Origin: Apostichopus japonicus
Lineage: Eukaryota; Echinodermata; Holothuroidea; Aspidochirotida; Stichopodidae
Direction: 5' to 3'
DNA length: 64,000 nucleotides
Assembly (NCBI RefSeq): GCF_037975245.1
Contig: NC_092575.1
Span: forward strand, 28,233,341 to 28,297,340
The position numbers and the translations under genes were made by a program. Shown piece by piece: positions 30,601-45,600 of the stretch. Positions within the stretch are counted from its first letter, which is position 1, and each line of letters opens with the position of its first letter. The notes under the pieces are model-generated. The model was not told the origin of the DNA. It saw only the letters and a program-made list of their open reading frames with translations, and made no database searches.

Positions 30601-33600
30601 CGTTAATGCTCCTTTGATATTAATACTTTATGAGTGGAAGTTGACATGCATGTTTCTGGCTTCTGTTTCATGCACATTGTCCAGATGTAAATCAAGCCTG
30701 TGCAAGTTCACCATGTCAAGAAGGAACTTGTATGGTTTCATCTGATGGTATGAGCCACACCTGTATCTGTGAGACACCAACTGGACTTCAACGTTGCAAC
30801 CAGCTAGGTACACCTAACGTTGTTACCATGGCTTCCTGTTTGTCCAGAATTTCATTGAACTGGACTTTCCTTCTCAGTACTTGATCTAGCTTTCTTACTG
30901 TACATCATTACCATGGTAACATAAATTGAATGTTTATGTTTGTCCAATATTTATTTTTGATCGGACTTACTCACCTGAGCTACTTACTATTCAAATAATC
31001 AGGAATTTCTAAATTTAAATTTCTTTGAAAAACCTTCATTTGTGTAAAGTAAGTGAATGTTAGGGTATGATTGTATGTGCTGAATAGCTTTAGCTGCAAG
31101 TTTACTTGCTGCATGTAATCAGTAGCCATACTTTCTAATCAATATTCATTAGCTAAAATTAGCCCCAATTTAGTGGCAACTGTTCTCTGTTGGCATGCTT
31201 TAAAGCATAATTTTGTGCTGACAATATTGTCAGTATGAATACCCTGTTTCTATTAGATACAGAATCTATTCAAACTGTCAGTATGATCAGTATGAATATC
31301 CTGTTTCTATGAGATAAGGCTTACAAACTGTTCATACTACCAGTATGAGCAGTATGAATATCCTGTTGCTACATGAGAACAGGCTTACAAACTGACCATG
31401 CCAATACTTGTGATTGAATTTAAAGTATGATATAAGGGTACAGTATATAGTGGTAGTAGCATTCATGTCCTAACTGGTTGCTCTTGCAAGAAAGGTGATA
31501 AATTTTCCATCTTTCATAAAGATCGAATTTTGAGCCTAAAGAGCTTCAATACATTAATTTACAGCTGGAAATGACTACACCCAAATATTTTCCATACACT
31601 TTGTGAGGATTTGCTTAGTTACGTTTCCCACCTTGAAGAACTTTTTAATGTAGCAATCAAGTGTGTAAATTTACATATGACCCCTGCCCTCAAATGTGTC
31701 TGTGTGTTTTATTATGATTTTTTTTTTCAGTTTTGATGTAAATATTATTTTCAATTGTTCTCACAAGGTATTGTTTATTTTCCTTTTCAGTGTTTAGTAA
31801 TTTCCTCCCATTTCCTTTGTTTCTTCATTTCTTGTTCTTCTGCTATTTCACTTCTCATTCATTGTGCATGACTTCCACACCCTTGTTCATGAATCTCATT
31901 ACACATTCACTTGTATGATTTCATGTTAATTCTCCTTGCTTCCAACTCTATATCGCTACACGTTAATCCTCTTTGCTAATCCACATAATCCTTATGTCTA
32001 TTTTCATTTCTTTCGTAAGATACTACCCTAGCATAAAGCAGCTGTAATGTGTTGTACTTTTCATTAATTATGCATGACTTCTGCACCCTTTTTCATGAAT
32101 CTCATTACACATTCAATTGTAAGATTTCATGTCAATTCTCCTTGCTTCCAACTCTATATCGCCACACTTTAATCCTGTTTGCTAATCCACATAATCCTTA
32201 TTTCTACTTCCGTTTTGTTCTTAAGATACTACCCTAGCATAAAACAGCTGTAATGTGTTCGGAGAAAAGAACTTTAAAATTCAAATTTATAAAGAACAAA
32301 ATGATCGAAGAAATATTAAAATTTTATACAATTTATTTACAACTTTTTTTGGCAGCTCTTACCTCATACTGTGTTTTATGATAGATTTCTGAGAATGTAA
32401 CTTAGTATTTATTATATATATATGATCCTATAAATGTATCTTTACAGGTGACCTCTGTATTCCTAATCCTTGTTTCAATGGTGGGAGCTGTGAAGTAGAT
32501 CCGTTGCTGGGTTTTACTTGCAGCTGTGCGCCAGGCTTCCGAGGTGGCATATGTTCAGGTAATTGCCATTATAGCAGAAAGCATTGTGTATGTCTTAAAT
32601 AACACATCAGACAGATGCCATAATTTGTGTAATGAATAGTGTTTTGTACATCACTGGTCTATTGTAGAACACTGCAGGTGTTTGCGAAAGGTTACTTGCT
32701 TGAATAATCTGGAAGCTTCGTTGGCATGCATCTTGAGGCACATAAGCAATTGCCACGAATATCCACATACGAGGCTGTGCAAAAATCAATTTTTTACAGC
32801 AAAGCAGTAAATGAATCTTAAGAGTTTGTTTTATTGGGAGGGGGGGGGGGGTGGGGAGGCTCATATATCTCTTCTGCTTTGTTGTTGTGGTTTGAATTCT
32901 AACTTTAAAAGGCTATAGGTTTTCAGTCAGAAGTTTATGTGAAAAATACTGTAAATATGTGGATTCATGAAGTGAAAACGTTGATATTGGTTGGTTACAA
33001 CTTCTACCAAATAGAAAGTAAAGTTAATACTAATTTGCAGCCAGAATAGTGTTTGACAACTAACCTTTCGAAGATTATTGCTTAATTTTATTATATTCTT
33101 GGTCCATGAATCACTACTTTAACAGTGACAAGATAGGTGTACACCTCCTAAAAGTGAGTCACCTAAAAAGGTTCCTGTGGGTCAAGGCTGTGATTCCAGT
33201 CATTATATCTCATGTATTCTTAACGAAGGAGGGGGGGGGGTGTCGGAGGAGGCCTGGTGGGCCATGACTCGAGCCTCTTGGAAGCATTATATGCAGTATG
33301 CAGTATGCAGAGCACTGGAGTACTACTTGATACATTTGATGTGTTTTGTCATGAATTTGCGCAGAGGAGTGTTTTGTATGGCTAGCAATACCAACTTGAG
33401 TAGATATCCAATCTCCCCTTGTTTTTGGCCTTAAACAGGGGACTCAGGTGGTATTTGCTATAGGCAGGGGGGGGGGTCGTAATGTGTACTCAATATCTCT
33501 TTAAACCCATTTAGTATATTGCAAATTTGTGTTTCTTTGTCTTCTCAGACTCTGTGAGGCCCTGTGACAGCCAACCTTGCATGAACCAAGCAACTTGTCT

Positions 33601-36600
33601 GAATAGTGCAAACGACGAATTATTCATATGTTTGTGTCTGCCTGGATACACTGGACAAACATGTGGAATGTGTAAGGTCTCATAATCTTCAAGGCAATTA
33701 ATCAGTCAGGGGTCACTGACACTAAAGCCTTTCCAATTTACATACCCCTATTAATGAACTTTTAAATAATGGAGTGTATTGCTCGTTGGTAATTATCGAA
33801 CATGGTCAGAATGTATGTTCAGAATTCTTGCACTCTCATGGGACAAATTGAATGTTTCAGTGCTGCATGTGTTGATATTAAACTTGAGTCGCATCATTTT
33901 GTGATTTCATTGAGACTTGACTTGGACTTACCCTCAAGGACGTTGATAGCAAACGAAAGGAACTGTTTTTCTTTTATTAATAACAAAGTGCTCTGCATAA
34001 TGTGCATAATCAGTGCCTATGCAGTATCAAGTTTTAAGGGAGCAAAACTGAGTGCAAACGAACATCCAACACACCTGGAATATGCAGTATATGATTGTGT
34101 TAATTGTTTCCAGCACATTTAAAGATCAGTAACACTGTTTCAGTGTAACGAATGGAAAGACTATAGAAGACAGAATTACTCCATGCTACTGACAAACTTG
34201 CAGCTAATGCACATACATTTCTTTTAGGAACATTGATATGTTTTTGAAGTGATATAAAGATGCAAATAAAATTATTTTAGCAAGCTGACAGAAGTTTTAC
34301 AACATGCGCATTGATGAACGGAAGGGAAATATATGTTAATTTCTGCAATGAACTTACAAAGAGAATAGGAAAGAATATAACTAGACAACCAGTATTGCCT
34401 CAAGAACAGGGAGTGGAGAGTTGCTTAATCCTGTCCTAGAACCAAAAATAATATCACTTAGCAACCATTATAGCCTCCAGAACAGGTTATGGAGAGTAGT
34501 TAAATCCTGCACTAGAACCATGCATGTGCTGTACAGTAAAAAAGTTTCTTGTAGCTGTAACCATTCTTTCTAAATCATAAGTATGTTTAAGAACTGAACC
34601 TCCTGCCAGCATTCACTGAGTTGCATATTCTGAAAATCACATGAATATTTGTATTAGCAATTATGCAAACTATTCAAAATATAGATCAACATTTCATAAA
34701 TGGCAACCGCTGTCTATTAGCATCAAGGGGACTTTAACCTGCAAGTCAAGTAACCTTTTTTGAAATGACTTTGAAGCAAACCTTGAAGCATTTTAGTTAG
34801 GTTTTCAACTTTAGATCCAAGGTTGAAGACTTTATAGTTTTTAACTGTTCAGACTATCAAACTGACAAGCAGTGTACTTACGATGTATTGAAATATATTT
34901 TATAGATTTTTTGCAAATTGCTCAAGTAACTACACAGTTACTTAAAATCAATGGTACTGTACATGTAGCACATTGTAAAGTTGAAACATATTACTCTATG
35001 CTTTACTGCCTAAAGTTTTGTCTATTCTTGCAAACTTACCCGCAGTCGATCCTTGTAGCAGTAACCCCTGTCAGAACCAGGGCACATGTATGGGAATCGA
35101 GGGAATGGACACGTTTGTTTGTGGATGCGCAGTGAATTTCTCTGGCGACTTCTGTGAAATTTTTACAGGTCAGTTTAAACAAACATGGTTCGGGACATGC
35201 TTAATCACTTAAAACATGGGTTGGGGCATGCTTAACCATTAAAAACATGGGTTGGGGCATGCAAAACCATTAGAAACATGGGTTGAAACATGCTAAACCG
35301 TTAAACACATGTGTTGGGATATGCTAAGCCATTTCAAACAGGGGTTGGGACATACAAAACTGTTACAAACATTGGTTGGGACATGCTTAACTATTAGAAA
35401 CATGTGTTGGGACATGCTAAACTGTTACAAACATGGGTTGGGACATGCTTAACCGTTAAAATCATAGGGAACATGCTAAAGTGTTACCAACATGGGTTGG
35501 GATATACTTAACCGTCTAAAACATGGGTTGGGACATGCCAAACAGTTACAAACATGGTTTGGGACATTCTTTACCCCTTAAAAACATCAGTTGGGACATG
35601 CTAAATTGTTACAAACATGGGTTAGGACATGCTTAACCATTAGAAACATGTTTTGGGACATTCTTAACCGTTAAAAACATTGGTTTGGAAATGGCAAGCC
35701 ATTAAAAACGTGGGTTGGAACATGCTAAACCTTTTAAAACATGGGTTGGGACATGCTAGGCCATTTCAAACTGGGGTTGGGACATCCAAAACTGTTAAAA
35801 ACATTGGTTGGGACATGCATTAACCCTTAAAAAACATGTGTTGGAACATGCTTAACGGCTACAAATATGGGTTAGGACATGCTAAACTATATAAACATTG
35901 GTTAAGACATGCTAAACTGTTACAAACATGTGTTGGGACATGCTAAACCGTTAAAAACATGGGTTGGGACATGCTAAACAGTTACAAACATGGGTTGGGA
36001 CATGCTTAACCGTTAAAATCATGTGTTGGGATATACTAGACAGTTACAGACATTGTTTGGGACATGCTTAACCCCTTAAAAATATGGGTTGGGACATGCT
36101 AAACTGTTAGAAACATTGGTTGGGACATGCTAAACTGTTAGAAACATTGGTTGGGACATGCTTAACTATAACAAACATTGGTTGGGACATGCTAAACCAA
36201 TAAATACATTGGTTGGGATATGCTTAACAGCTAAACTGTTTCAAACAAGGGTTGGGACATGGTAAAATGTTACAAACATTAGTTGGTTGGGACATGCTAA
36301 ACCGTCTAAAACATGTGTTGGGACATTCTAAAATGTTACAAACATTGTTTGGATCATGCTAAACCATTAAAAACTTTGGATGGGATATGCTTAACCGTTA
36401 AAAATATGGGGGACATGCTAAAATGTTACAAACATGTGTTGGGACATGCTAAACTGTTACAAACATGTGTGGGACATGCTATACCATAAAAAAAACATGG
36501 GTTGAGTCATACTAAACCGTTAAAAACATGGGTTGGGTCATACTAAACCATTAAAAATATGGGTTGGGACATGGTTAACCGTTACAAACATAGGTTGGGA

Positions 36601-39600
36601 CATGCTCAACCGTTAAAAACAAGTTTTGGGACGTGCTATACCATAAAACATGGGTTGGGTCATACTAAACTGCTAAAAACATGGGTTGGGACATGCTTAA
36701 CCCTTAAAAGCATGGGTTGGGACATGCTCAACCAATTAAACAAACATGGGTTGAAACATGCTAAATCGTTAAAAACATGGGTTGGGACATGCTTAGCTAT
36801 TTCAAACAGGGTTTTGGACATCCAAAACTGTTACAAACATTGGTTTGGACATGCTAAACCATTAGAACCATGTGTTGGGACAGGCTTAACCGTTAAAACA
36901 TGAGGTGGGACATGCTCAACCCTTACAATCACTGGTTGGAACATGCTAATCCGTTACAAACATAAGTTGGGACATGCTAAACCATTAAAAACATGTGTTG
37001 GGACATTCCTTACCGTCACAAACATGGTTTGGCACATGTTAAACAGTTAAAAACATGTGCTGGGACATTCTTAACTGTTAAAGACATGGATTGGGACATG
37101 CTAAACCGTTGAAAACATGGGTCGGGACATGTTTTACTGGTAAAAACATGTAATGGGACATTCTAAACCGTTCAAATCATGTGTCGAGACATTCTTAATC
37201 GTTACAAAAATAGTTTGGCACATGTGTTACTGTTAAAAACATAGGTTGGGACATTCTAAACCGTTCAAATCATGTGTTGGGACATTCCTTACCGTCACAA
37301 ACATGGTTTGGCACATGTTAAACAGTTAAAAACATGTGCTGGGACATTCTTAACTGTTAAAAACATGGATTGGGACATGCTAAACCGTTGAAAACATGGG
37401 TCGGGACATGTTTTACTGGTAAAAACATGTAATGGGACATTCTAAACCGTTCAAATCATGTGTCGAGACATTCTTAATCGTTACAAAAATAGTTTGGCAC
37501 ATGTTAAACCGTTAAAACATGTTGGGACATTCTAAACTACTAAAGACATGGGTTGGGACATGGTAAATGGTTACAAACATTATATGGGACATGTTTAACT
37601 GGTTAAAACATGTATTGAGACATTCTAAACCATTCAAATCATGTGTTGGGACATTCTTAATCGTTACAAATATGTTTTGTCACTTTCTAAACCGTTAAAA
37701 ACATGGGTTGGGAAATGCTTAATTGTTAAAGACAGGGTTTGGGACAAAACAGGGTCGGGACATGCTTAACTGTTACAAACATTGGTTGGAACATGCTCAA
37801 CCATTACAAACATTGGTTGGCACATGCTTAACCGTTAGAAACATGGATTGGGACATGCTAAACCGTTAAAATCATGTGTTGAGACATTCTTAGCCGTTAC
37901 AAACATGGTTTGGCACATGTGTAACTGTTACAAACATAGTTTGGGACATTCTAAACCGTTCAAATCATGTGTTGGGACATTCTTAACCGGTACAAACATG
38001 GTTTGGCACATTTTTAACAGTTAAAAACATGAGCTATGACATTCTAAACTGTTAAAATCATGTGTTGGAACATTCTAAACCGTTAAACACATGGGTTTGG
38101 ACATGCTAAGCCGTTGAAAACATGGTTTGGGACATGCTCAATTGTTAAAGACATGGGTTGGAACAAAACAGGGTTGGGACATGCTTAACTGTTAAAAACA
38201 TGGGTTGGGACATGCTCAACCATTACAAACATTGGTTGGCACATGCTTAGCTGTTACAAACATGATTTGGGACATTCTAAGCCGTTAAAAACATGGGTTG
38301 GGACATGCTAAACCGTTAAAACATGGGTTGGGACATGCTTAACCATTACTAACAAGGGTTTGGATATGGTAAACAATTAAAAACAAGGGTTGAAACATGC
38401 TAAACCATTACAAACATGTGTTGGGACATGCTAAACCGCTAAAACATGTGTTGGGACATGCAAAACTCTTACAAATATTGTTGGGACATGCTTAACCGTT
38501 AAAAAAAAATGGGTGACATGTTAAGTGTTACAAACATGGGTTGGGACATGCTTAACCGTCTAAAACATGGGTTGGGACATGCTAAACCGTTACAAACATA
38601 GGTTTGGACATGCTTAACCGTTAAAATCATGTGTTGGGACATTCTTAACCGTTCAAAACATGTGTTGGGACATTCTAAACTACTAAAAACATGGGTTGGG
38701 ACATGCTAAATGGTTAAAAACATCAGATGGGACAAGTTTAACTGGTAAAAACATGTGTTGGGACATGTTAAACCGTTAAAAACATGTGTTGGGACTTTCT
38801 AAACCATTAAAAACATGGGTTTGGACATGCTAAACCGTTGAAAACATGGGTTGGGACATGCTAAATGGTTAAAAGACGAGGGTTGGGACAAAACAGGGTT
38901 GGTACATGCTTAACTGTTAAAAACATGGGTTGGACATGCTCAACCATTACAAACATCGGTTGGCACATGCTAAGCCGTTCAAAACATGGATTGGGACATG
39001 CTAGACTGTTAAAACATGGGTTGAAACATGCTAAATTGTTACAAACATGGGTTGGGACATGCTACACGATTAAAAACATGGGTAGAATCATGCTAAACCT
39101 TTAGAAACAAGGTAGGACATGCTAAGCCATTTCAAACAGGGATTGGGACATTCAAAACTGTTACAAACATGTTTTGGGACTTGCTTAACCATTAGAAACA
39201 TGTGTTGGGACATGCTTAACAGTTCAAACGTTGGTTGGGAAATGCTAAAACATTGCAAATATTAGTTGGAAAATTCTAATCCGTTTAAAACATTGGTTGG
39301 GTTATGCTTAACAGTCGAAAACAATGGTTGTGACATGCTAAACTGTTAAAACATGGGTTGGGACCTTCCAAACTGTTATCAATGTGCTAACAGTTCTCAT
39401 TTATGTTGTTTTTGGTATTTTCGTCCTAGTAAACATTTGCCAAATGAAAATTCAGATTAACATGTAGGTTTTGAAAATTTCGAATCTGCAATGATGGGGT
39501 AGTACTTTTTATTCAGCAACAAATGATGGAGAACATGTTTAAAGGTGGGAGAAGCACACAACTCTCAGCTGGATCAGAGAAAAAATGTAAAGGTCATCAT

Positions 39601-42600
39601 AACAGCTCCAAGGTTAACATATTGAACATCATAGCAATGCCGAAACCAGAAATATGAAACGGGGTAAAACTTCCCATGCATTAATTTCTTCACAGCTACT
39701 AATCCTTGTGACAGTTCCCCTTGTTTAGCAGGAGGGACCTGTACCTCTAGCGGCACCAGTTTCACCTGTAATTGCCCTACCTTCTTTTCTGGGCCGACAT
39801 GTGGAACTTTTACGAGTGAGTTTTCACTATGACAATACATCTTTTTGCACTAGTTTACCTTAGGATTATGAGTTGATACATTAACTGTTGGATTGTAATC
39901 AAGTAATTGCATCATTTAAACTGATATATATTCCATTGTGATGATTTGGATTTTGAGTTCTATTTGTCTTTTTCCTTCTGGTTTCTTGAGGACACCTTTT
40001 GAGCCATTTTCCAGAGAAAATAAAAGTTAAACATTGTGAATCGAAATGATCTTGAATGTTTTGCAACTCTACTGGATGTCATTACAGACCATTTGCATTG
40101 AAAGGAGTCTTTCTATGTTGACAGATGTTTGGAAATGTCCAGATTATCTTTCTCAGAAGAGGCATATATACTCAGGTCTTGATGTTCTTGACTCTGTTAT
40201 ATTAAATAACTCTTCATAAATTCTTGTGCATTGTTCATTTTAAGTTTATCTCTTTTCTACCAGACCCTTGCATTAATCCCAATCCTTGCCAATCTGGTGG
40301 CACCTGTGACATAGATGCAACATCAGCTACTGGTTTTACTTGTCAATGTCCAGCTGGATTTGAAGGGAATCTTTGTCAAACTCAGATTGGTATGCTCACT
40401 GTAGCTATTTATAATTCAATCCTGAAATAACATAAATGAAGTGGGATTACATGCTGATCTAATTACTTTCAAATTATACTGTTATGATTACTTTGTAACA
40501 ATTGACAGTAAACCTGATGAAATTAAGATTAATGTTTTGAAGAATTCTTTACCAATTATTTTTTACAACATTACAAATTAAGCCATACAATTATTTGATC
40601 TTTTCCATTGTTTAACTTTTCCCAGTCAGTTTTCGAATATTTGTTTACTTATAAACATAATTACAGACAGAAAACCTCCAGGTCTGTACTTAATCAAACT
40701 TGACTATGTTTAATTATATCTGACGCATGTCAGCTGGTGGACTACATTGTTGCTATATTTAAGTTCCAAACCTGTTGAACATTAGCTATTTAGCTGAAGT
40801 ATGTTTAAGAACTGAACCTCCTGCCAGCATTCACTGAGTTGCATATTCTGAAAGTATAATCTCATGAATATTTGTATTTAAAATTATGCAAATTATTCAA
40901 AATGTAGATCAACATTTCATAGCTGGGGCCAGGGCTGCCAGCAGTCGATCCTTGTAGCAGTAACCCTCGTCAGAACCAGGGCACATGTATTGGAATCGAG
41001 GGAATGTACACGTTTCTTTGTGAATAAGCACCTACTTTCTTTGGCAGCTGCTGTGAAATTTTTACATGTCAGTTTACACAAACATGGTACGGGACATGCT
41101 AAACTGTTTTAAACATGGGTTGAGACATGCTAAACTGTTACAAATATGATTTGGGACATGCTAAACCGTTAAAAACATGGGTTGAAACATGTTAAACCGT
41201 TAAAAGCATGGGTTGGGACATGCTAAACAGTTAAAAACATGGGTTGGAACGTGCTAAACCATCATGGGTTAAAACTTGCTAAACCGTTGAAAACATCGAT
41301 TGGGACATGCTTAATCTTTAAAAACATGTGTTGGGACATGCTTAACCGTTACAAACATTGGTTGGCACATACTAAACCGTTAAAAACATGGGTTGGGACA
41401 TGCTTAACCATTACAAACAAGGATTGGGACCTAGTAAACTGGTAAAACATGGGTTGAACATGCTAAACCATTAGAAACATGTGTTGGGACTTTCCTAAAC
41501 GTTAAACACATGTGTTGGGACATTCTAAACCGTTAAAAACATAAGTTGGGACACGCTAAACCATTACAAACATGGTGCACGGACTCACTACGTTTTGTTC
41601 TTTGACATTATTTTGTTTATGTTTCAGTCGACAGAAATCAAAATAAGACTCTGACAGTACATGTTCGAATAGTAGCCAGGGTCCATGCATTTCTGACACA
41701 AAATGTACATCTCAGCATTGTCATCATCCTAACCTATTTCGGTTATGATCAATTTACTATAAAGTCCTGTTATAATTGCATTCTTTGCTACAAAACTCAT
41801 CACTTTGAACTGACAAACGGATAAATAATATGTTAGTAGCACCTAGGAGCACATCACATGACTATCCATGGTTGGTACGCTTCCCTACTGTGAAGCGAGA
41901 CCAGATCATACACATTATAATGCTTCCTATAGGTTGCAGCCACAACTATATCTACGAGTTATCTTGCTGGTTCCGCCATTTTGTACACCTGGTTGAAAAG
42001 AGGCAATTGAGATTAAGTGTCTTGCCCGACGACACAACATAGTGTTCAGACCGGCCATAGCTCACAAGCCCATTGCCTTTAATACCCTCTCTATCAGCTC
42101 TGTCACCTCACCCTACCAAATCATTCAGTAATTTCACAGCACCAACTTGATCTCCCAGCCCATTAAGTTACCCTACTCTTCCCATAATTCCACTCATCTT
42201 ATCACAATGTCTTTTTGCATCCATATTATTTTGTGTTAAAGGTTTCCATACAATAATTCATTTACCATGATTTTCTTGCCATGATTCCACTAAGATCATC
42301 ACAACTTCTTTTTGAATCAGAAGTTTAAATATTTCTTACAGTTTTCAATGTAAACTTTCCATGCATTAATTTCTTCACAGCTGGTAATCCTTGTGACAGT
42401 TCCCCCTGTTTAGTAGGAGGGACCTGTACCTCTAGCGGCACCAGTTTCACCTGTAATTGCCCTAACTTCTTTACTGGACCGACATGTGAAACTTTTACGC
42501 GTGAGTGTTCACTATGACAATACATCATTTTGCACTAGTTAACCTTAGGATTATGAGTTGATACATGAACAGTTGTATGGTAAGCAAGTAATTGCATCAT

Positions 42601-45600
42601 TTTAAATGATATATATATTCCATTGTGATGGTTGGAACAGGTTTTCCTAAACTTTTTACTTTTAAGAATAATGACAGACAGAAAACACCAGGTCTTTTCT
42701 TAATCAAGCTTGACTCTGTTTAATTATATCTGACTCATGTCAGCTGGTGGACTACATTGTTGCTAAATATACGTTCGAAACCTAGTGAACATTAGTTATC
42801 TCCCAACCCATTAAGTTACCCTAGTCTTCCCATGATTCCACTCATCTTATCACAACGTCATTTTGCATCCATATTATGTTGTGTTTAAAGATTCCACGCG
42901 ATGATTCCTTTACCATGATTTTCTTGCCATGATTCCACTAATATCATGACAACTTCTTTTTGAATCCCAAGTTTAAATATTTCTTACAGTTTTCAAGGTA
43001 AACTTTCTTCACAGCTGGTAATCCTTGTGACAGTTCCCCCTGTTTAGCAGGAGGGACCTGTACCTCTAGCGGCACCAGTTTCACCTGTAATTGCCCTAAC
43101 TTCTTTTCTGGACCGACATGTGAATATTTTACGAGTGTGTGTTCACTATGACAATATATTATTTTGCACTAGTTTACTTTAGGATTATGAGTTGATACAT
43201 TAACTGTTGGATTGTAATCAAGTAATTGCATCATTTAAACTGATATATATTCCATTGTGATGATTTGGATTTTGAGTTCTATTTGTCTTTTTCCTTCTGG
43301 TTTCTTGCGGACACCTTTTGAGCCATTTTCCAAAGAAAATAAAAGTAAAAAATTGTGAATCGAAATGATCTTGAATGTTTTGCAACTCTACTGGATGTCA
43401 TTACAGACCATTTGCATTGAAAGGAGTCTTTCTATGTTGACAGATGTTTGGAAATGTCCAGATTATCTTTCTCAGAAGAGGCATATATACTCAGGTCTTG
43501 ATGTTCTTGACTCTGTTATATTAAATAACTCTTCATAAATTCTTGTGCATTGTTCATTTTAAGTTTATCTCTTTTCTACCAGACCCTTGCATTAATCCCA
43601 ATCCTTGCCAATCTGGTGGCACCTGTGACATAGACGCAACATCAGCTACTGGTTTTACTTGTCAATGTCCAGCTGGATTTGGAGGGAATCTTTGTCAAAC
43701 TCAGATTGGTATGCTCACTGTAGCTATTTATAATTCAATCCTGAAATAAGATAAATGAAGTGGGATTACATGCTGATTTAATTACTTTCAAATTATACTG
43801 TTATGATTACTTTGTAACAATTGACAGTAAACCTGATGAAATTAAGATTAATGTTTTGAAGAATTCTTTACCAATTATTTTTTACAACATTACAAATTAA
43901 GCCATACAATTCTTTGATCTTTTCCATTGTTTAACTTTTCCCAGTCAGTTTTCGAATATTTGTTTACTTATAAAAATAATTACAGACAGAAAACCTCCAG
44001 GTCTGTACTTAATCAAACTTGACTATGTTTAATTATATCTGACTCATGTCAGCTGGTGGACTACATTGTTGCTATATTTAAGTTCCAAACCTGTTGAACA
44101 TTAGCTATTTAGCTGAAGTATGTTTAAGAACTGAACCTCCTGCCAGCATTCACTGAGTTGCATATTCTGAAAGTATAATCTCATGAATATTTGTATTTAA
44201 AATTATGCAAATTATTCAAAATGTAGATCAACATTTCATAGCTGGGGCCAGGGCTGCCAGCAGTCGATCCTTGTAGCAGTAACCCTTGTCAGAACCAGGG
44301 CACATGTATTGGAATCGAGGGAATGTACACGTTTCTTTGTGAATAAGCACCTACTTTCTTTGGCAGCTGCTGTGAAATTTTTACATGTCAGTTTACACAA
44401 ACATGGTACGGGACATGCTAAACTGTTTTAAACATGGGTTGAGACATGCTAAACTGTTACAAATATGATTTGGGACATGCTAAACCGTTAAAAACATGGG
44501 TTGAAACATGTTAAACCGTTAAAAGCATGGGTTGGGACATGCTAAACAGTTAAAAACATGGGTTGGGACGTGCTAAACCATCATGGGTTAAAACTTGCTA
44601 AACCGTTGAAAACATCGATTGGGACATGCTTAATCTTTAAAAACATGTGTTGGGACATGCTTAACCGTTACAAACATTGGTTGGCACATACTAAACCGTT
44701 AAAAACATGGGTTGGGACATGCTTAACCATTACAAACAAGGATTGGGACCTAGTAAACTGGTAAAACATGGGTTGAACATGCTAAACCATTAGAAACATG
44801 TGTTGGGACTTTCTTAAACGTTAAACACATGTGTTGGGACATTCTAAACTGTTAAAAACATAGGTTGGGACATGCTAAACCATTACAAACATGGTGCACG
44901 GACTCACTACGTTTTGTTCTTTGACATTATTTTGTTTATGTTTAAGTTGACAGAAATCAAAATAAGACTCTGACAGTACATGTTCGAATAGTAGCCAGGG
45001 TCCATGCATTTCTGACACAGAAGGTACATCTCAGCATTGTCATCATCCTAACCTATTTCGGTTCTTATCAATTTACTATAAAGTCCTGTTATAATTGCAT
45101 TCTTTGCTACAAAACTCATCACTTTGAACTGACAAACGGATAAATAATATGTTAGTAGCACCTAGGAGCACATCACATGACTATCCATGGTTGGTACGCT
45201 TCCCTACTGTGAAGCGAGACCAGATCATACACATTATAATGCTTCCTATAGGTTGCAGCCACAACTATATCTACGAGTTATCTTGCTGGTTCCGCCATTT
45301 TGTACACCTGGTTGAAAAGAGGCAATTGAGATTAAGTGTCTTGCCCGACGACACAACATAGTGTTCAGACCGGCCATAGCTCACAAGCCCATTGCCTTTA
45401 ATACCCTCTCTATCAGCTCTGTCACCTCACCCTACCAAATCATTCAGTAATTTCACAGCACCAACTTGATCTCCCAGCCCATTAAGTTACCCTACTCTTC
45501 CCATAATTCCACTCATCTTATCACAATGTCTTTTTGCATCCATATTATTTTGTGTTAAAGGTTTCCATGCAATAATTCATTTACCATGATTTTCTTGCCA

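Larger units (their letters stand above)
30808..32447. other. Intron EGF9-EGF10
   Basis: It contains a short CAGTATGAATATCCTGTTTC-type repeat (31220-31400) and a ~206-bp duplication (31867-32255). No exon is seen. Confidence 0.65.

Noticed and set aside
36559-39104. Plus-strand frames with VGTCLT and GWDMLN repeats
   Set aside because: Translations of the 31-bp minisatellite with frequent stops.
35175-39390. Regularly spaced repeat resembling a CRISPR array
   Set aside because: There is no repeat/spacer alternation; the units are contiguous and degenerate, and the context is a metazoan intron.
41830-42042. Repeated 70-residue frame ([10 protein letters not shown]) in each cassette
   Set aside because: It is conserved only because the whole cassette is; it lies in an intron, overlaps a dispersed-repeat scrap and has no domain.
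42325-42528. Minus-strand frames ([11 protein letters not shown]) opposite A-type exons
   Set aside because: Shadow frames of the A1 and A2 exons.
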